DNA of 64,000 bases from Pseudarthrobacter oxydans (GCF_030812335.1 NZ_JAUSSN010000013.1:62001-126000), one strand, 5' to 3'; shown: positions 35,845 to 43,729, counted from the first letter of the stretch. Translations and numbers: made by a program. The notes: generated by a model from the sequence alone, not told the origin.

Positions 35845-37038
35845 TCAACCGGACAGCTCCCGGCGACGGAACCGGAGTTCCCGCAGGGCCCCGCGCAACG
35901 GGGACCCCGTGAAAGGCAACTCCTCCAGTCTAATCCCGGCGGCCGCGGCAAGCGCGGTCCGGTTCGCTGCGGCGGCGGCCCGCTCCGGCAGGCCCAGCGA
36001 ACCGGCCAGCTCCGCCCAGTGCCTGGCCTTGAGGTGGCGGGTCTTGCCGGAGACCGGCAGCGCGAGGGTCTCGTCTCCGTAAAGCAGGGTGCACGGGACA
36101 TCGAAGACCGGGGCCATCACGAATCCGCGCGGGCTGCCCAGGACTGCGAGATTTTTTGCGTGCAGGTCCCCGTTGCCCGTCAGCCAGGCAAAGACGAACT
36201 GCAAATACAGATTGCGGCTCGCGAGCAGCGGAGCGGTACAGGCGGCGGCGAGTGCCGTTGCCACCTCCTCGGAGCTGACGCCGTACTTGGACGCCGGCGG
36301 CAGGCCCAGGACCTGCGTCCCGTCCTCCAGCGGCAGCCGGACCCAGGTTCCGGCCGGGCCTTTGACCCGGTCGAACCGTTCGACCAGCAGCCCCCTCAGG
36401 CCGTTCCGGTCCTGGATGACAGAGAATCTGGCGACCGGGATCTTCAGCGCCCGGGCTCCTTGCAGGTGCGCCGCCTCGTTCTCCACCAGGTGGGGATGTT
36501 CCGGCGGGTCCAGTTTGAGCAGGTAGCGGTGGCCCCTGACGGCCAGGGGCGTGGTCAGCATCGAGGCGCTGGTCTTGCGCTGGACGCCTGGCAGCCCGTG
36601 GAGGTCCACGGTGTTGACCAGGAGGGAGAAGTCCAGCGTCTCCGGCTTCGAGGTATCGGCCAGGGCCGGCGGGTCCGCCGGGATCTCGCCCGCCGGAACC
36701 ACCTGGACGTCGCCGGGAACATCGGCCCCCACAGCCAGCAGCAGGGTCAGTTCATCGTCAAAGCTGGTCTTGGTCGCGTTCTTCAGCACGGAAAGCCGGT
36801 GACCCTCGGGAAGCAGCCCGGCGAAGAAAGCCGGCAGCGCACCTCCGGGGGTTTCCACCGCTTCCCCGGTAAGTGGGAGGGAGAGGGCCACGGCTGGCCC
36901 GGCGCCGGCGAGGTACTCCGCGGTATAGCTGAACCGGACCCCGCCGAACCCGGTCCTGCTGAGGTGGCCGGCGAGGATCCCGCCCTTGTAGACGTCCGCA
37001 TCCCGGACGAACTTCAGGTCCTGCAGTTCGGCTGCCAT
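35845..37038 (-). CDS. hipA: HipA-family serine/threonine kinase toxin
   Basis: A 397-residue HipA kinase, the toxin of a type II system; E. coli HipA inactivates glutamyl-tRNA synthetase by phosphorylation. The N-terminal subdomain (VRFSYTAEYLAGAGPAVALS, LPAFFAGLLPEGHR) precedes the ATP-binding region (GVQRKTSASML, YLLKLDPPEHPHLVENEAAH) and the catalytic loop GNGDLHAKNLAVL followed by the metal site APVFDVPC. All kinase motifs look intact. It follows hipB with ATGA overlap. The target is not known. Confidence 0.92.
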   Translation of the reverse strand: MAAELQDLKFVRDADVYKGGILAGHLSRTGFGGVRFSYTAEYLAGAGPAVALSLPLTGEAVETPGGALPAFFAGLLPEGHRLSVLKNATKTSFDDELTLLLAVGADVPGDVQVVPAGEIPADPPALADTSKPETLDFSLLVNTVDLHGLPGVQRKTSASMLTTPLAVRGHRYLLKLDPPEHPHLVENEAAHLQGARALKIPVARFSVIQDRNGLRGLLVERFDRVKGPAGTWVRLPLEDGTQVLGLPPASKYGVSSEEVATALAAACTAPLLASRNLYLQFVFAWLTGNGDLHAKNLAVLGSPRGFVMAPVFDVPCTLLYGDETLALPVSGKTRHLKARHWAELAGSLGLPERAAAAANRTALAAAAGIRLEELPFTGSPLRGALRELRFRRRELSG

Positions 37039-37235
37039 CAGCGCACTGTCAGCTGCAGGCCCAGGACATCGCTCACGGCCAGCACGGCCCGAAGCGAGGG
37101 GTTGCCCGTCCCGGTTTCGATGGCCCGGACGGTGCGCACCGAGGTCCCGGCCAGATGGGCCAGGTCCTCCTGGGTGATCCCGGCATCCTTGCGGGCGCTC
37201 CGGATGCTGGCTCCAATCGACGACACATCACCCAT
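37038..37235 (-). CDS. hipB: HipB-like XRE-family antitoxin/repressor
   Basis: A 65-residue helix-turn-helix protein (IGASIRSARKDAGITQEDLA, then GTSVRTVRAIETGTGNPSL). It would neutralise HipA and repress the operon. The ATG at 37235 is chosen because the homologous domain starts there and because a palindrome at 37250-37265 lies 15 bases upstream, where a promoter-proximal operator is expected; a longer reading to 37316 would translate through it. It is translationally coupled to hipA. Confidence 0.88.
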   Translation of the reverse strand: MGDVSSIGASIRSARKDAGITQEDLAHLAGTSVRTVRAIETGTGNPSLRAVLAVSDVLGLQLTVR

Positions 37236-37249
37236 TGGGCTGCTCCATT

Positions 37250-37265
37250 CGGCAGGATGCTGCCG
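37250..37265. promoter_or_regulatory. Probable HipB operator O1
   Basis: CGGCAGGATGCTGCCG: arms CGGCA and TGCCG around a 6-base centre. It lies 15 bases upstream of hipB. Confidence 0.7.
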
Positions 37266-37310
37266 GTTGCGGACTTCCAGTCCGTCTATCGTGGCGCGGA
37301 GCTCCCTTTT

Positions 37311-37326
37311 CGGCAAGATGCTGCCG
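37311..37326. promoter_or_regulatory. Probable HipB operator O2
   Basis: CGGCAAGATGCTGCCG, differing from O1 by one central base and starting 61 bases further from hipB. Confidence 0.7.
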
Positions 37327-37370
37327 GTACTGACCGATCTGCCCCTTCAAGGCCGGCTGGACGCGCGGAA

Positions 37371-37386
37371 CGGCAAGAAGCTGCCG
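37371..37386. promoter_or_regulatory. Probable HipB operator O3
   Basis: CGGCAAGAAGCTGCCG, the same arms, starting 60 bases beyond O2 and 88 bases upstream of the divergent DHFR-like gene, which it might also control. Confidence 0.65.
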
Positions 37387-37473
37387 CCCGGCGTCGACGG
37401 CACCTCCCCTGCGCGGCTGCAGGGTGCGGCGTACGCTGGGACCCCGGCCGGCAGTGAACAGAAGGAGCCCGTC

Positions 37474-38061
37474 ATGCGCAAGGTCATCTTTATGATGCAG
37501 GTGTCCCTGGACGGATTTTTCGAGGGGCCGGAGCAGGATCTGAGCTGGCACCTGGTCGATGATGAACTGCACCGCCACTTCAACGACGAACTGCGGACCA
37601 TGGGCGCTTTCCTGGACGGCCGCGTCAGCTACGAGCTGATGGCCGACTTCTGGCCGACGGCGGACCAAGACCCCTCAAACCCCGCCCCGATGGTCGAGTT
37701 CGCCGGGATCTGGCGGGACATGCCGAAAATTGTGTACTCCAGAACCCTGACGTCGGCCGGCTGGAATACCGAGGTGGTGCACGACGTCGTCGCCGAGGAC
37801 GTGGCCAGGCTCAAGGACCAGCCCGGCGGCGATCTGGCGCTGGGCGGCGCCGATCTGGCGGCATCCTTCCGGCGGCTCGGGCTGATCGATGAGTACCGGA
37901 TCTATGTGCACCCGGTCCTGATCGGACGGGGCAGTGCCCTGTTCCGGGAGACCGATGCGGTGACGCCGCTCCGGCTGCTGGAGAGCCGCACCTTCGGCAA
38001 CGGCGTGGTGCTGCTGCGGTATTCAGTGGAGCCGGACGCCGGACACGCAGAAGACCGGTGA
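37474..38061 (+). CDS. Dihydrofolate reductase family (RibD C-terminal-like) protein
   Basis: A 195-residue reductase-fold protein. VIFMMQVSLDGFFEGPEQDL at the N-terminus, GRVSYELMADFWP, KIVYSRTL and the NADPH-loop region DLALGGADLAASF with YVHPVLIGRGSALF are typical of the small YyaP/YwjB-like DHFR-related proteins. True DHFR activity is doubtful; many are of unknown substrate. GAAGGAG lies 7 bases before the ATG. It is divergent from hipBA. Confidence 0.85.
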   Translation: MRKVIFMMQVSLDGFFEGPEQDLSWHLVDDELHRHFNDELRTMGAFLDGRVSYELMADFWPTADQDPSNPAPMVEFAGIWRDMPKIVYSRTLTSAGWNTEVVHDVVAEDVARLKDQPGGDLALGGADLAASFRRLGLIDEYRIYVHPVLIGRGSALFRETDAVTPLRLLESRTFGNGVVLLRYSVEPDAGHAEDR

Positions 38062-38097
38062 TCCGCTGCCCCCAAGGCAACCGATCGACCGGTCTTC
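38050..38097. terminator. Bidirectional hairpin between the DHFR-like and NlpC/P60 genes
   Basis: GAAGACCGGT (overlapping the DHFR-like stop codon) pairs with ACCGGTCTTC; the 28-base loop contains a second GATC pairing. It sits between two convergent genes. Confidence 0.6.
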
Positions 38098-38120
38098 GAC
38101 GTGCTGTGTTAGCGGTGCTG

Positions 38121-38858
38121 CTAGCCGGCGCGGACGAACGTCACGGAGCCGGTGGCGGTCAGCCAGGACAACGGGTGCGTCATGGTGGCGTTGACGCCGT
38201 TCATGCCACCGCTGATGGCCTGGCCGTTGCCGGCGTAGATCGCGACGTGGCCGGACTGGACGATGATGTCGCCGGGCAGGGGTGACGCGACGACCTTGCC
38301 GTACTTCAGGAAGGCCTGCGGGCCGATGTTGCCCACCGGGATGCCGGCCGAGTTCAGGGCCTTCTCCACGACCGCGGTGCAGTCCTGGGTGATGCCGATC
38401 TGGCCGTAAGCTACGGCCAGCAGGGTGGCGTTCACGCCGCCGGCTGCCGGGGCAGCGGCGGGGGCGGGTGCCGGTGCGGCCTGGACCTTCACGGTCGCCT
38501 TGGCTGCGGCGGGGGCGGCGGCCGGGGCCGGCGCTGCCGGGGCCTTCGGAGCGGCCACGGGCTTGGGCGCCTCGACTACGGGCGCCGGCGTGGTGGCAAC
38601 AGCCGGGCGCTCGAAGTTGATCTGGACGGTCGAGTCCGCCAGGACGGGCGCGGAGACCTGACCCTTGACGTCAACGGACGCCGCCGGTGCGGAGTCTCGC
38701 TCGGTCGGTGCATCGGCTGCATTCGCGGCCATGGCGCCGCTGAGCACCATTCCGGAAGCGGCTACGAGAACCGCAGCCTGGCGGCCAATGGTGCTGGCGG
38801 TGCGGCGGTTGGTGCGAAGGGCGGCGCGTTTGGGCGCACGGGTATTGATAAAAGTCAT
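38121..38858 (-). CDS. NlpC/P60-type cell-wall peptidase-like secreted protein
   Basis: A 245-residue secreted protein. A twin-basic-rich n-region and signal peptide (AAVLVAASGMVLSGAMAANA) are followed by an Ala/Pro-rich linker and a C-terminal NlpC/P60-like domain: ITQDCTAVVEKALNSAGI with the nucleophile Cys, GDIIVQSGHVAIYAGNGQAI with the His. Such enzymes cut peptidoglycan stem peptides. The start is ATG 38858. Expression is probably controlled by the cyclic di-AMP riboswitch directly upstream, a known arrangement for wall hydrolase genes in actinobacteria. Confidence 0.85.
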   Translation of the reverse strand: MTFINTRAPKRAALRTNRRTASTIGRQAAVLVAASGMVLSGAMAANAADAPTERDSAPAASVDVKGQVSAPVLADSTVQINFERPAVATTPAPVVEAPKPVAAPKAPAAPAPAAAPAAAKATVKVQAAPAPAPAAAPAAGGVNATLLAVAYGQIGITQDCTAVVEKALNSAGIPVGNIGPQAFLKYGKVVASPLPGDIIVQSGHVAIYAGNGQAISGGMNGVNATMTHPLSWLTATGSVTFVRAG

Positions 38859-38870
38859 TGAAAGAGCCTC

Positions 38871-39045
38871 TCCCAATGCCTGCGAGGTGAGCTGTCGGAT
38901 TCGGATGGGAGGCACCCGGCCGCACGCTGGCCCGTTCATGACGGACCGTGCGGCTTCACCCCAAGACCCCTGGAGAACAGCGGGTCAAAATTGGTTTCCC
39001 CGTCTCTGCCGGACGTTGCTGCGAGTTATCCCCAGGCCGCGGCAG
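38871..39045 (-). ncRNA. Cyclic di-AMP riboswitch (ydaO-yuaA leader)
   Basis: On the minus strand the leader contains GGGGTGAAGCCGCACGG (38946-38962) and, nearer the gene, ATCCGAATCCGACAGCTCAC then CTCGCAGGCATTG, which are the two strongly conserved ydaO blocks. GGGGAAACC and CTCGCAGCA lie upstream as expected. It ends 12 bases before the NlpC/P60 start. In this class, ligand binding switches genes off. Boundaries are approximate. Confidence 0.88.
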
Positions 39046-39236
39046 AGTTAGGCAATCGGCTGGGAAGAGCCCGTCTCGGAAACAACAGGCACCTAACAAC
39101 GGTAACGGAATGATTACGGCCTGTCACATCGAGCTCAAGTCGGCCTGTGGCCGCCGAGTGTGCTACCGACGTCGTCAAAACCGGCCCCGGGCATAGGATG
39201 ATGCCAACACCGTTCGCCCGAAACGGAGGCCCGAAA

Positions 39237-39533
39237 ATGAACAGTCCCGACCTTACCCGGCACAGTGTCGCCATCTGCCAGCTGAGCAGTCAGCCGCAGG
39301 AGGACTTCAACGTCAACACCGAACTGCTGGTGCTGGAAAACGGGGAGGTCCACGTCTCCACTTGGGACGCCGAGCCCCGCGACGGAGGCTTCGACGTGCA
39401 TGTCCTGAACGACCGCGTGGACGCCCTCGGCTTTATGGTGATTACCGACTGGGAGTTCTTCGACGAAAAGGCCTATGCCGTGGTGGAACGCCGACCGGGA
39501 AGGCCCACCCCATTCCGGCAGCAGGCCCGGTAA
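39237..39533 (+). CDS. Hypothetical protein
   Basis: A 98-residue soluble acidic protein (HSVAICQLSSQPQEDFNVNT, then VDALGFMVITDWEFFDEKAY). No family is recognised. GGAGG lies 9 bases before the ATG and an intrinsic terminator follows the stop, so it looks like a genuine single-gene unit at the left border of the accessory stretch. Confidence 0.7.
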   Translation: MNSPDLTRHSVAICQLSSQPQEDFNVNTELLVLENGEVHVSTWDAEPRDGGFDVHVLNDRVDALGFMVITDWEFFDEKAYAVVERRPGRPTPFRQQAR

Positions 39534-39534
39534 A

Positions 39535-39557
39535 CCTCGGATTCCGAATCTCCGAGG
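39535..39557 (+). terminator. Intrinsic terminator
   Basis: CCTCGGA and TCCGAGG form a 7-bp stem with a 9-base loop, followed after CGA by TTTTT. It begins 2 bases after the stop codon at 39533. Confidence 0.85.
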
Positions 39558-39644
39558 CGATTTTTGACTTATTTGCAGACGTCATCTGATTACGCCTGGG
39601 AGATGGGAAACGGAAAGTATCAGCGGAGCGGCCTCGGCTGTTTT

Positions 39645-39692
39645 CAATTTGCGAAGTCGTCTTCACGAAATGTCCAAAGTCACCTGCACGGC
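39645..39692 (+). repeat. 48-base direct repeat, copy 1
   Basis: Begins CAATTTGCGAAGTCGTCT and ends GCACGGC. It matches copy 2 at 40409-40456 in 41 of 48 positions without gaps. The two copies flank the VOC gene. The rest of the 39558-39797 gap holds only a small palindrome, GGCCGTACGGCC (39747-39758). Confidence 0.8.
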
Positions 39693-39797
39693 CACCACGC
39701 GATTACGACCTGTGCGGATGACGACGGCGGTAGGTGATGACCTATTGGCCGTACGGCCTAAGGCTCGCAACACAGGTTAATTGGGCCGATCCGGCTG

Positions 39798-40235
39798 TCA
39801 GTCTTTCTTGAGTTTCTCGGCGAGCATTACGATGATTCCGCTGGGACCGCGGAGGTACGTGAGTTTGTAGACGTCGCCGTAGGTCGCCACGCCGCGTAAC
39901 GGACGGCATCCGTGCTTCGCAGCGACCTCAAGGGCTTTGTCTATGTCGTCGACCGAGAAGGCCCCGCGGTGCATGCCGATGCCGTTGGGACGAGTTGGGT
40001 TCGACTCGATCGCTTTGGGGTGGATGTATTCGAAGAGCTCAAGTCGACCATTACCGTCCGGGGTCTGGAGCATCGCAATTTTGGCGTGGTTGCCATCAAG
40101 TCCGGTGGCAGTCTCGGTCCACTCGCCGCTGACCGTGTCACGGCCGACGACCGTGAGCCCGAGGTCGGTGAAAAAGGCGATAGTTGCTTCGAGGTCGCGA
40201 ACGGCGATACCGACGTTCTCAAGTTTGATGGCCAT
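39798..40235 (-). CDS. VOC family protein (glyoxalase-like, methylmalonyl-CoA epimerase-like)
   Basis: A 145-residue VOC protein: IKLENVGIAVRDLEATIAFF at the N-terminus, GRLELFEYIHP with the metal-site Glu, GMHRGAFSVDDIDKALEVAA and LRGPSGIIVMLAEKL at the end. Codon choice is somewhat less GC-rich than in the genes to its left. It lies between two 48-base direct repeats, so it may have arrived as a unit. The substrate is unknown. Confidence 0.82.
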   Translation of the reverse strand: MAIKLENVGIAVRDLEATIAFFTDLGLTVVGRDTVSGEWTETATGLDGNHAKIAMLQTPDGNGRLELFEYIHPKAIESNPTRPNGIGMHRGAFSVDDIDKALEVAAKHGCRPLRGVATYGDVYKLTYLRGPSGIIVMLAEKLKKD

Positions 40236-40408
40236 GGGTTGAAGCTACCAAGGCACACCGATTAGCTCCAGTGGCGAGCCTGGCCTCGACTTTATAAGCT
40301 CCGGGAGCCATCGGGGGCTGCGGCACGGCACGCAACCAGCCGAGCACGATATATCGCGGATGAGTTTTGACCGACTTCCAGACTGAACAAGCGTGACCCA
40401 GTCTGCGT

Positions 40409-40456
40409 CAATTTCCGAAGTCGTCTCCACGAAATGTTCAAAGCCGTCCGCACGGC
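40409..40456 (+). repeat. 48-base direct repeat, copy 2
   Basis: Begins CAATTTCCGAAGTCGTCT and ends GCACGGC. See copy 1 at 39645-39692; the copies start 764 bases apart. Confidence 0.8.
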
Positions 40457-40465
40457 AGCACATGT

Positions 40466-40480
40466 CCGTAAGGGGAACGG
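40466..40480 (+). repeat. Possible half copy of the island palindrome, left of IS30
   Basis: CCGTAAGGGGAACGG keeps the outer arms CCGT and ACGG of the palindrome family but lacks part of the centre. It lies 9 bases from the IS30 left end. Confidence 0.35.
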
Positions 40481-40489
40481 CGGATTCAG

Positions 40490-41687
40490 GCGGTCATTGC
40501 AACAGGAGTTCTTCGATCAATTCGATCGGTTTTCTGAACTCTAGTCTTTTACGTGGCCGGTCGTTGAGTTCCTGGGCGACCCAGTCCAGGTCTGTCGCGC
40601 TGTGGATACTCAGGTCGGTGCCTTTCGGGAAGTACTGGCGCAGCAGGCCATTCGTGTTTTCGTTGATGCCGCGCTGCCAGGGTGAGTGCGGGTCGCAGAA
40701 GTAGATGTCGATGCCGGCGTCCATTTTCACGGTTTTCCAGTCCTGCATTTCAATGCCCTGGTCCCAGGTGAGGGAATGCCTCAGCGCCTCGGGGAGCGTC
40801 TTGATCTTTGCTGCCAGAGCATCACGCATTTGTTCTGCTTTGTATCCATCCGGCAGGTGAACGAGCATCGTGTAGTTGGTGGTTCTCTCCACGAGGGTCC
40901 CGATCGCGGACTGGTTGCCCTTGCCGATAATGAGGTCGCCCTCCCAGTGCCCCGGGACCGCACGGTCCTGAACCTCGGGGGGACGTTCGGAGATATTGAT
41001 CATCCCGGGGATCCGGTTCTTCCGCTGACCGGCTTTCCTGCAGGGCTGCCTGAGTGCACGTCCGGTGCGCAAACAAGCGGCCAGATCACGGTTCAGTGCT
41101 CCGCGGGACTGAACGTAGAGGGACTGGTAAATGGTCTCAGGTGACACCCGCATCTCCGGCTCGTCGGGAAACTCAACCCGCAGGCGTCCTGCGATCTGCT
41201 CCGGTGAGTACTTCTTTTTCAGGTCCGCTTCCACCTTCGCACGCAATACCGTATTCGTGTGCAGTTTCGATGGTTTCGGCCGCGAAGCCCGCTCATACGC
41301 CAGCGCGTGGGCCGATGTTGCCCGGTAGGGCAATCCTGCCACCGAATTGCGCCGCAGCTCCCCTGGACACCGTCGAGGCAGATCGGTCGATCACGACCCC
41401 GATCCGGCGCAGCGAGTGTCCCTGGGCGCGCAGCACCGCGATCTCTTCACGCTGGGCGAAGGTCAGGCACCTGCCCTTCAGATCCCGGCCGCGGCGTGGC
41501 CTGACACCCCCGGCCTCCGCCAGGACCCGGCGCCCGGTCCGTCTGCTCGTGTTGATCGGCACAACGGCATCGGTGATGAACTCACCGGCCTGCATCCCGG
41601 CCCAAAACAACCGCAGAAGATCCGGTCTTACGTAAATTGAATACCTCGCCACGACAACACCCATCCGCTAAGTGTTGCAATCACCGC
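40490..41687 (-). mobile_element. IS30 family insertion sequence
   Basis: A 1,198-base element. The terminal inverted repeats GCGGTCATTGCAACA (left, 40490-40504) and GCGGTGATTGCAACA (right end read on the minus strand, 41673-41687) match at 14 of 15 positions. The transposase stop codon lies inside the left repeat. No target duplication of 2-3 bases is evident. The single transposase gene is frameshifted. Confidence 0.82.
40494..41664 (-). pseudogene. IS30 transposase, frameshifted
   Basis: The N-terminal part (41664 down to about 41360) carries the helix-turn-helix (TFAQREEIAVLRAQGHSLRR, then IDRSASTVSR). The C-terminal part is the DDE integrase core: HWEGDLIIGKGNQS, SLTWDQGIEM and RGINENTNGLLRQYFPKG. 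The two are in different frames because the run at 41360-41363 has four bases; with three, SRELRRNSVAGLPYRA becomes continuous, giving about 390 residues, normal for IS30. IS30 does not normally use frameshifting, so the element is inactive or the base is a sequencing error. Confidence 0.85.
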
Positions 41688-41695
41688 GAGAACCC

Positions 41696-41713
41696 AAGGA
41701 ACGCTAACCGGGC
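41696..41713 (+). repeat. Possible degenerate copy of the island palindrome, right of IS30
   Basis: AAGGAACGCTAACCGGGC resembles the right half of the palindrome family (AAGGATCC then ACCGGGC). It begins 9 bases outside the IS30 right end. Confidence 0.35.
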
Positions 41714-41748
41714 ATCAATGGAGGGCAGGCCGCGAGTACTGTTGACTG

Positions 41749-42327
41749 GTGTTTGAACCGCGTCAGCTCAGTCAAAATGTCAGCATGCGCACATTGCGCT
41801 CGAGTGATGCGTCAGCGCTTGCCGATGCCTATGTACGCAACCGTGAGTACCTTTCGACCTGGGAACCGGTGCGTCCCGAGGGGTACTACACCGAAGCGTG
41901 GCAGGCTGCGGATATTGCGAGCCGCCTTGTTGTGGCTGATGCCGGGGAAGGGTTCCCCTTTGGGTTATTTGCTGGCGACACCCTTGTCGGCCGATTCAAC
42001 TTGGCCGGCATCGTGCGTGGACCCTTCCAGAGTGCAGGCCTAGGTTACTGGGTGGATAGCAACTACGCGGGCCGCGGTCTGGCATCCGCTGCCGTCCAGA
42101 CGATCGTCGAAGCGGCACGTGACGTACTTGGCCTGCACCGCTTAGAGGCGAGCACTCTCCTGCACAATGCTGGTTCACAACGGGTGCTATTAAAGGCGGG
42201 ATTCCGGCAGATTGGGATGGCTCCACAGTACTTGGAAATTGCCGGGAAATGGCAGGACCACAACCTTTACCAGGTTGTCCTTCACGAACAGGACCCTGAC
42301 CTGCCGTCAACAAAAATCCAGCGCTAA
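41749..42327 (+). CDS. GNAT acetyltransferase, RimJ/RimL type
   Basis: A 192-residue GNAT protein. VSMRTLRSSDASALADAYVR and REYLSTWEPVRPE are typical of RimJ/RimL ribosomal-protein acetyltransferases and related resistance enzymes; LGYWVDSNYAGRGLASAAVQ has the acetyl-CoA loop, and SQRVLLKAGFRQIG closes the fold. The GTG at 41749 is included because family members carry this N-terminus; ATG 41785 is the alternative. It is the first gene of the repeat-separated array, between IS30 and the palindrome at 42344. Confidence 0.82.
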   Translation: MFEPRQLSQNVSMRTLRSSDASALADAYVRNREYLSTWEPVRPEGYYTEAWQAADIASRLVVADAGEGFPFGLFAGDTLVGRFNLAGIVRGPFQSAGLGYWVDSNYAGRGLASAAVQTIVEAARDVLGLHRLEASTLLHNAGSQRVLLKAGFRQIGMAPQYLEIAGKWQDHNLYQVVLHEQDPDLPSTKIQR

Positions 42328-42343
42328 TCACGACACTCCCATT

Positions 42344-42365
42344 CCGTTTATGGATCCCCCAACGG
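42344..42365 (+). repeat. Island palindrome copy 1
   Basis: CCGTT and AACGG arms around GGATCC, with three unpaired bases on each side (22 bases). It lies 16 bases after the GNAT stop. Confidence 0.7.
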
Positions 42366-42433
42366 GCAGCCCCGCTGTCCTAACTAAGTGTGCTTTTGGA
42401 ACCAAGAAATTGGGTCGGTCAACAACTCATCTG

Positions 42434-42931
42434 TCAGACCTCAGCGCAAGCACCCGTAGGTACTGAAGGGTGCCCGAACAGGACGAAGTTAGTGCCGTCA
42501 TCCTCCAAGACCGAGACGTAGCTTGGGCCGAAAAGAGTGACGACCGATTCGCAGATAGCAATCGCGCTCTTGGCCTCCTCGCTCCCGTCCGCACCGCGCG
42601 GGTCCACAATACTGGTTTCGATACGAATCCGGCCTGGCTCGATTCCGGTCACGGACTTGATCTTGCCCAACCAAGGCGCATTCTTCTTGGCTGTCTTGAA
42701 GTCTGTAGTTTTGTCCCGGCTATTGGTTGCGCTGGGAATGGAGTCAGGGGGTGCAGCAGCCTGACTGACCACGGTCTGGGCCGGTGGGGTGGCGTTGGAT
42801 GCCTTCTGGGGAGCGGATACTGTGCAACCACAGAGCAGCAGGGCACCAGCAGCCGTAACCAAGGCGGACAGTGGGAAAGAAATCGTGTTGGCACTTAGTC
42901 GTCTTGCGTACTTCGACTTGTTCCGATGCAT
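42434..42931 (-). CDS. Hypothetical lipoprotein
   Basis: A 165-residue lipoprotein. MHRNKSKYARRLSA gives a positive n-region, SALVTAAGALLLCGC the hydrophobic core with lipobox LCGC. The mature part (KIKSVTGIEPGRIRIETSI, AICESVVTLFGPSYVSVLED) resembles small beta-rich hypothetical envelope proteins. GGGGGA lies upstream of ATG 42931. It runs opposite to the flanking genes, and a palindrome copy lies beyond each end. Confidence 0.7.
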   Translation of the reverse strand: MHRNKSKYARRLSANTISFPLSALVTAAGALLLCGCTVSAPQKASNATPPAQTVVSQAAAPPDSIPSATNSRDKTTDFKTAKKNAPWLGKIKSVTGIEPGRIRIETSIVDPRGADGSEEAKSAIAICESVVTLFGPSYVSVLEDDGTNFVLFGHPSVPTGACAEV

Positions 42932-43240
42932 GTCTTGTCCCCCAATATTCGCAACGCCAATAAGTGATACTCGCGCCTTCAGCATGGCACCGGGGTGTCC
43001 CGCTGTGAAGGTTTACAACGGGGGGTGAGACAACTTGCAGCGTCAGCAGAACACCCTATGAGAAAACTCCGGTGAAGGATCCTTCGCCGGGCGCCCCATT
43101 TCATTTTGGGTGTCCTGCTCCACTACCTGAGAGTCGGGAAAGTCCTTGCTTTGACAAGTGGCCACGCGCATATACAAGCGTCAATTGCAGTGCCATGCTG
43201 AAGCCGAGGACGGTCAGGCTTACTTTGAACGGGGGCAAGT
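42932..43240. other. Gap between two lipoprotein genes, holding palindrome copy 2
   Basis: The only structure seen is the palindrome at 43069-43090, with longer flanking symmetry (AGCAGAACACCC before it, GGGTGTCCTGCT after it). No further gene is supported. Confidence 0.6.
43069..43090 (+). repeat. Island palindrome copy 2
   Basis: CCGGTGAAGGA followed by TCCTTCGCCGG, ten of eleven pairs formed. The right flank GCGCCCCAT is shared, in inverted orientation, with copy 3. Outer flanks extend the symmetry to about 75 bases. Confidence 0.85.
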
Positions 43241-43729
43241 ATGGCGCGGGTGTGGCAGCAAATATCAATGGCCCGACCCTACTTGACGATCAGTTTGATT
43301 GCCGTGCTCTCAGCGGCTGCCGTAGCAGCCTGCAGCTCCTCTTCCCAGGGCGAGCCGCCATGCTTTCCCCCTAAGTTCTCGGCCAACCCATCCAGTGTTA
43401 GAACTGGCGAGGAGGTTACGGTGTCAGCCTCCGACGTGCAGTGCAATCCACGCTATGGGGAGAACGCCCGCTTCAAGATCACCGTGACAGACTTCAGCGG
43501 TGGCAAAGTCATCGATACCACAGCCCCAATGAGCGATGCCGGCGGATTCACTTACACCTTCAGAGTGCCGCCCGAAGCCGCGGCAGGAGAGGGCTCTATT
43601 GCCGCTTATCCATATGACATCGACTGGTGCGACGACACGGGCCGGAACAACCGAGCGGATGCAGAAGCCCCTGCCTTCGCACTCGTTTCCTGCGCAATGC
43701 CGCAGGAGCCCATCACGATACTTCCCTAG
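43241..43729 (+). CDS. Hypothetical lipoprotein
   Basis: A 162-residue precursor with signal peptide (PYLTISLIAVLSAAAVAAC) and lipobox VAAC. The mature part has an immunoglobulin-like look (FSANPSSVRTGEEVTVSASD, then GGFTYTFRVPPEAAAG) and four or five cysteines. The start ATG 43241 follows GGGGG; ATG 43268 is an alternative. Palindrome copies 2 and 3, inverted relative to each other, flank it like the ends of a cassette. Confidence 0.68.
   Translation: MARVWQQISMARPYLTISLIAVLSAAAVAACSSSSQGEPPCFPPKFSANPSSVRTGEEVTVSASDVQCNPRYGENARFKITVTDFSGGKVIDTTAPMSDAGGFTYTFRVPPEAAAGEGSIAAYPYDIDWCDDTGRNNRADAEAPAFALVSCAMPQEPITILP

Noticed and set aside
40245..40463. A 72-codon minus-strand frame covering the second 48-base repeat
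   Set aside because: The repeat is not in a corresponding open frame in copy 1, and no start signal is visible.
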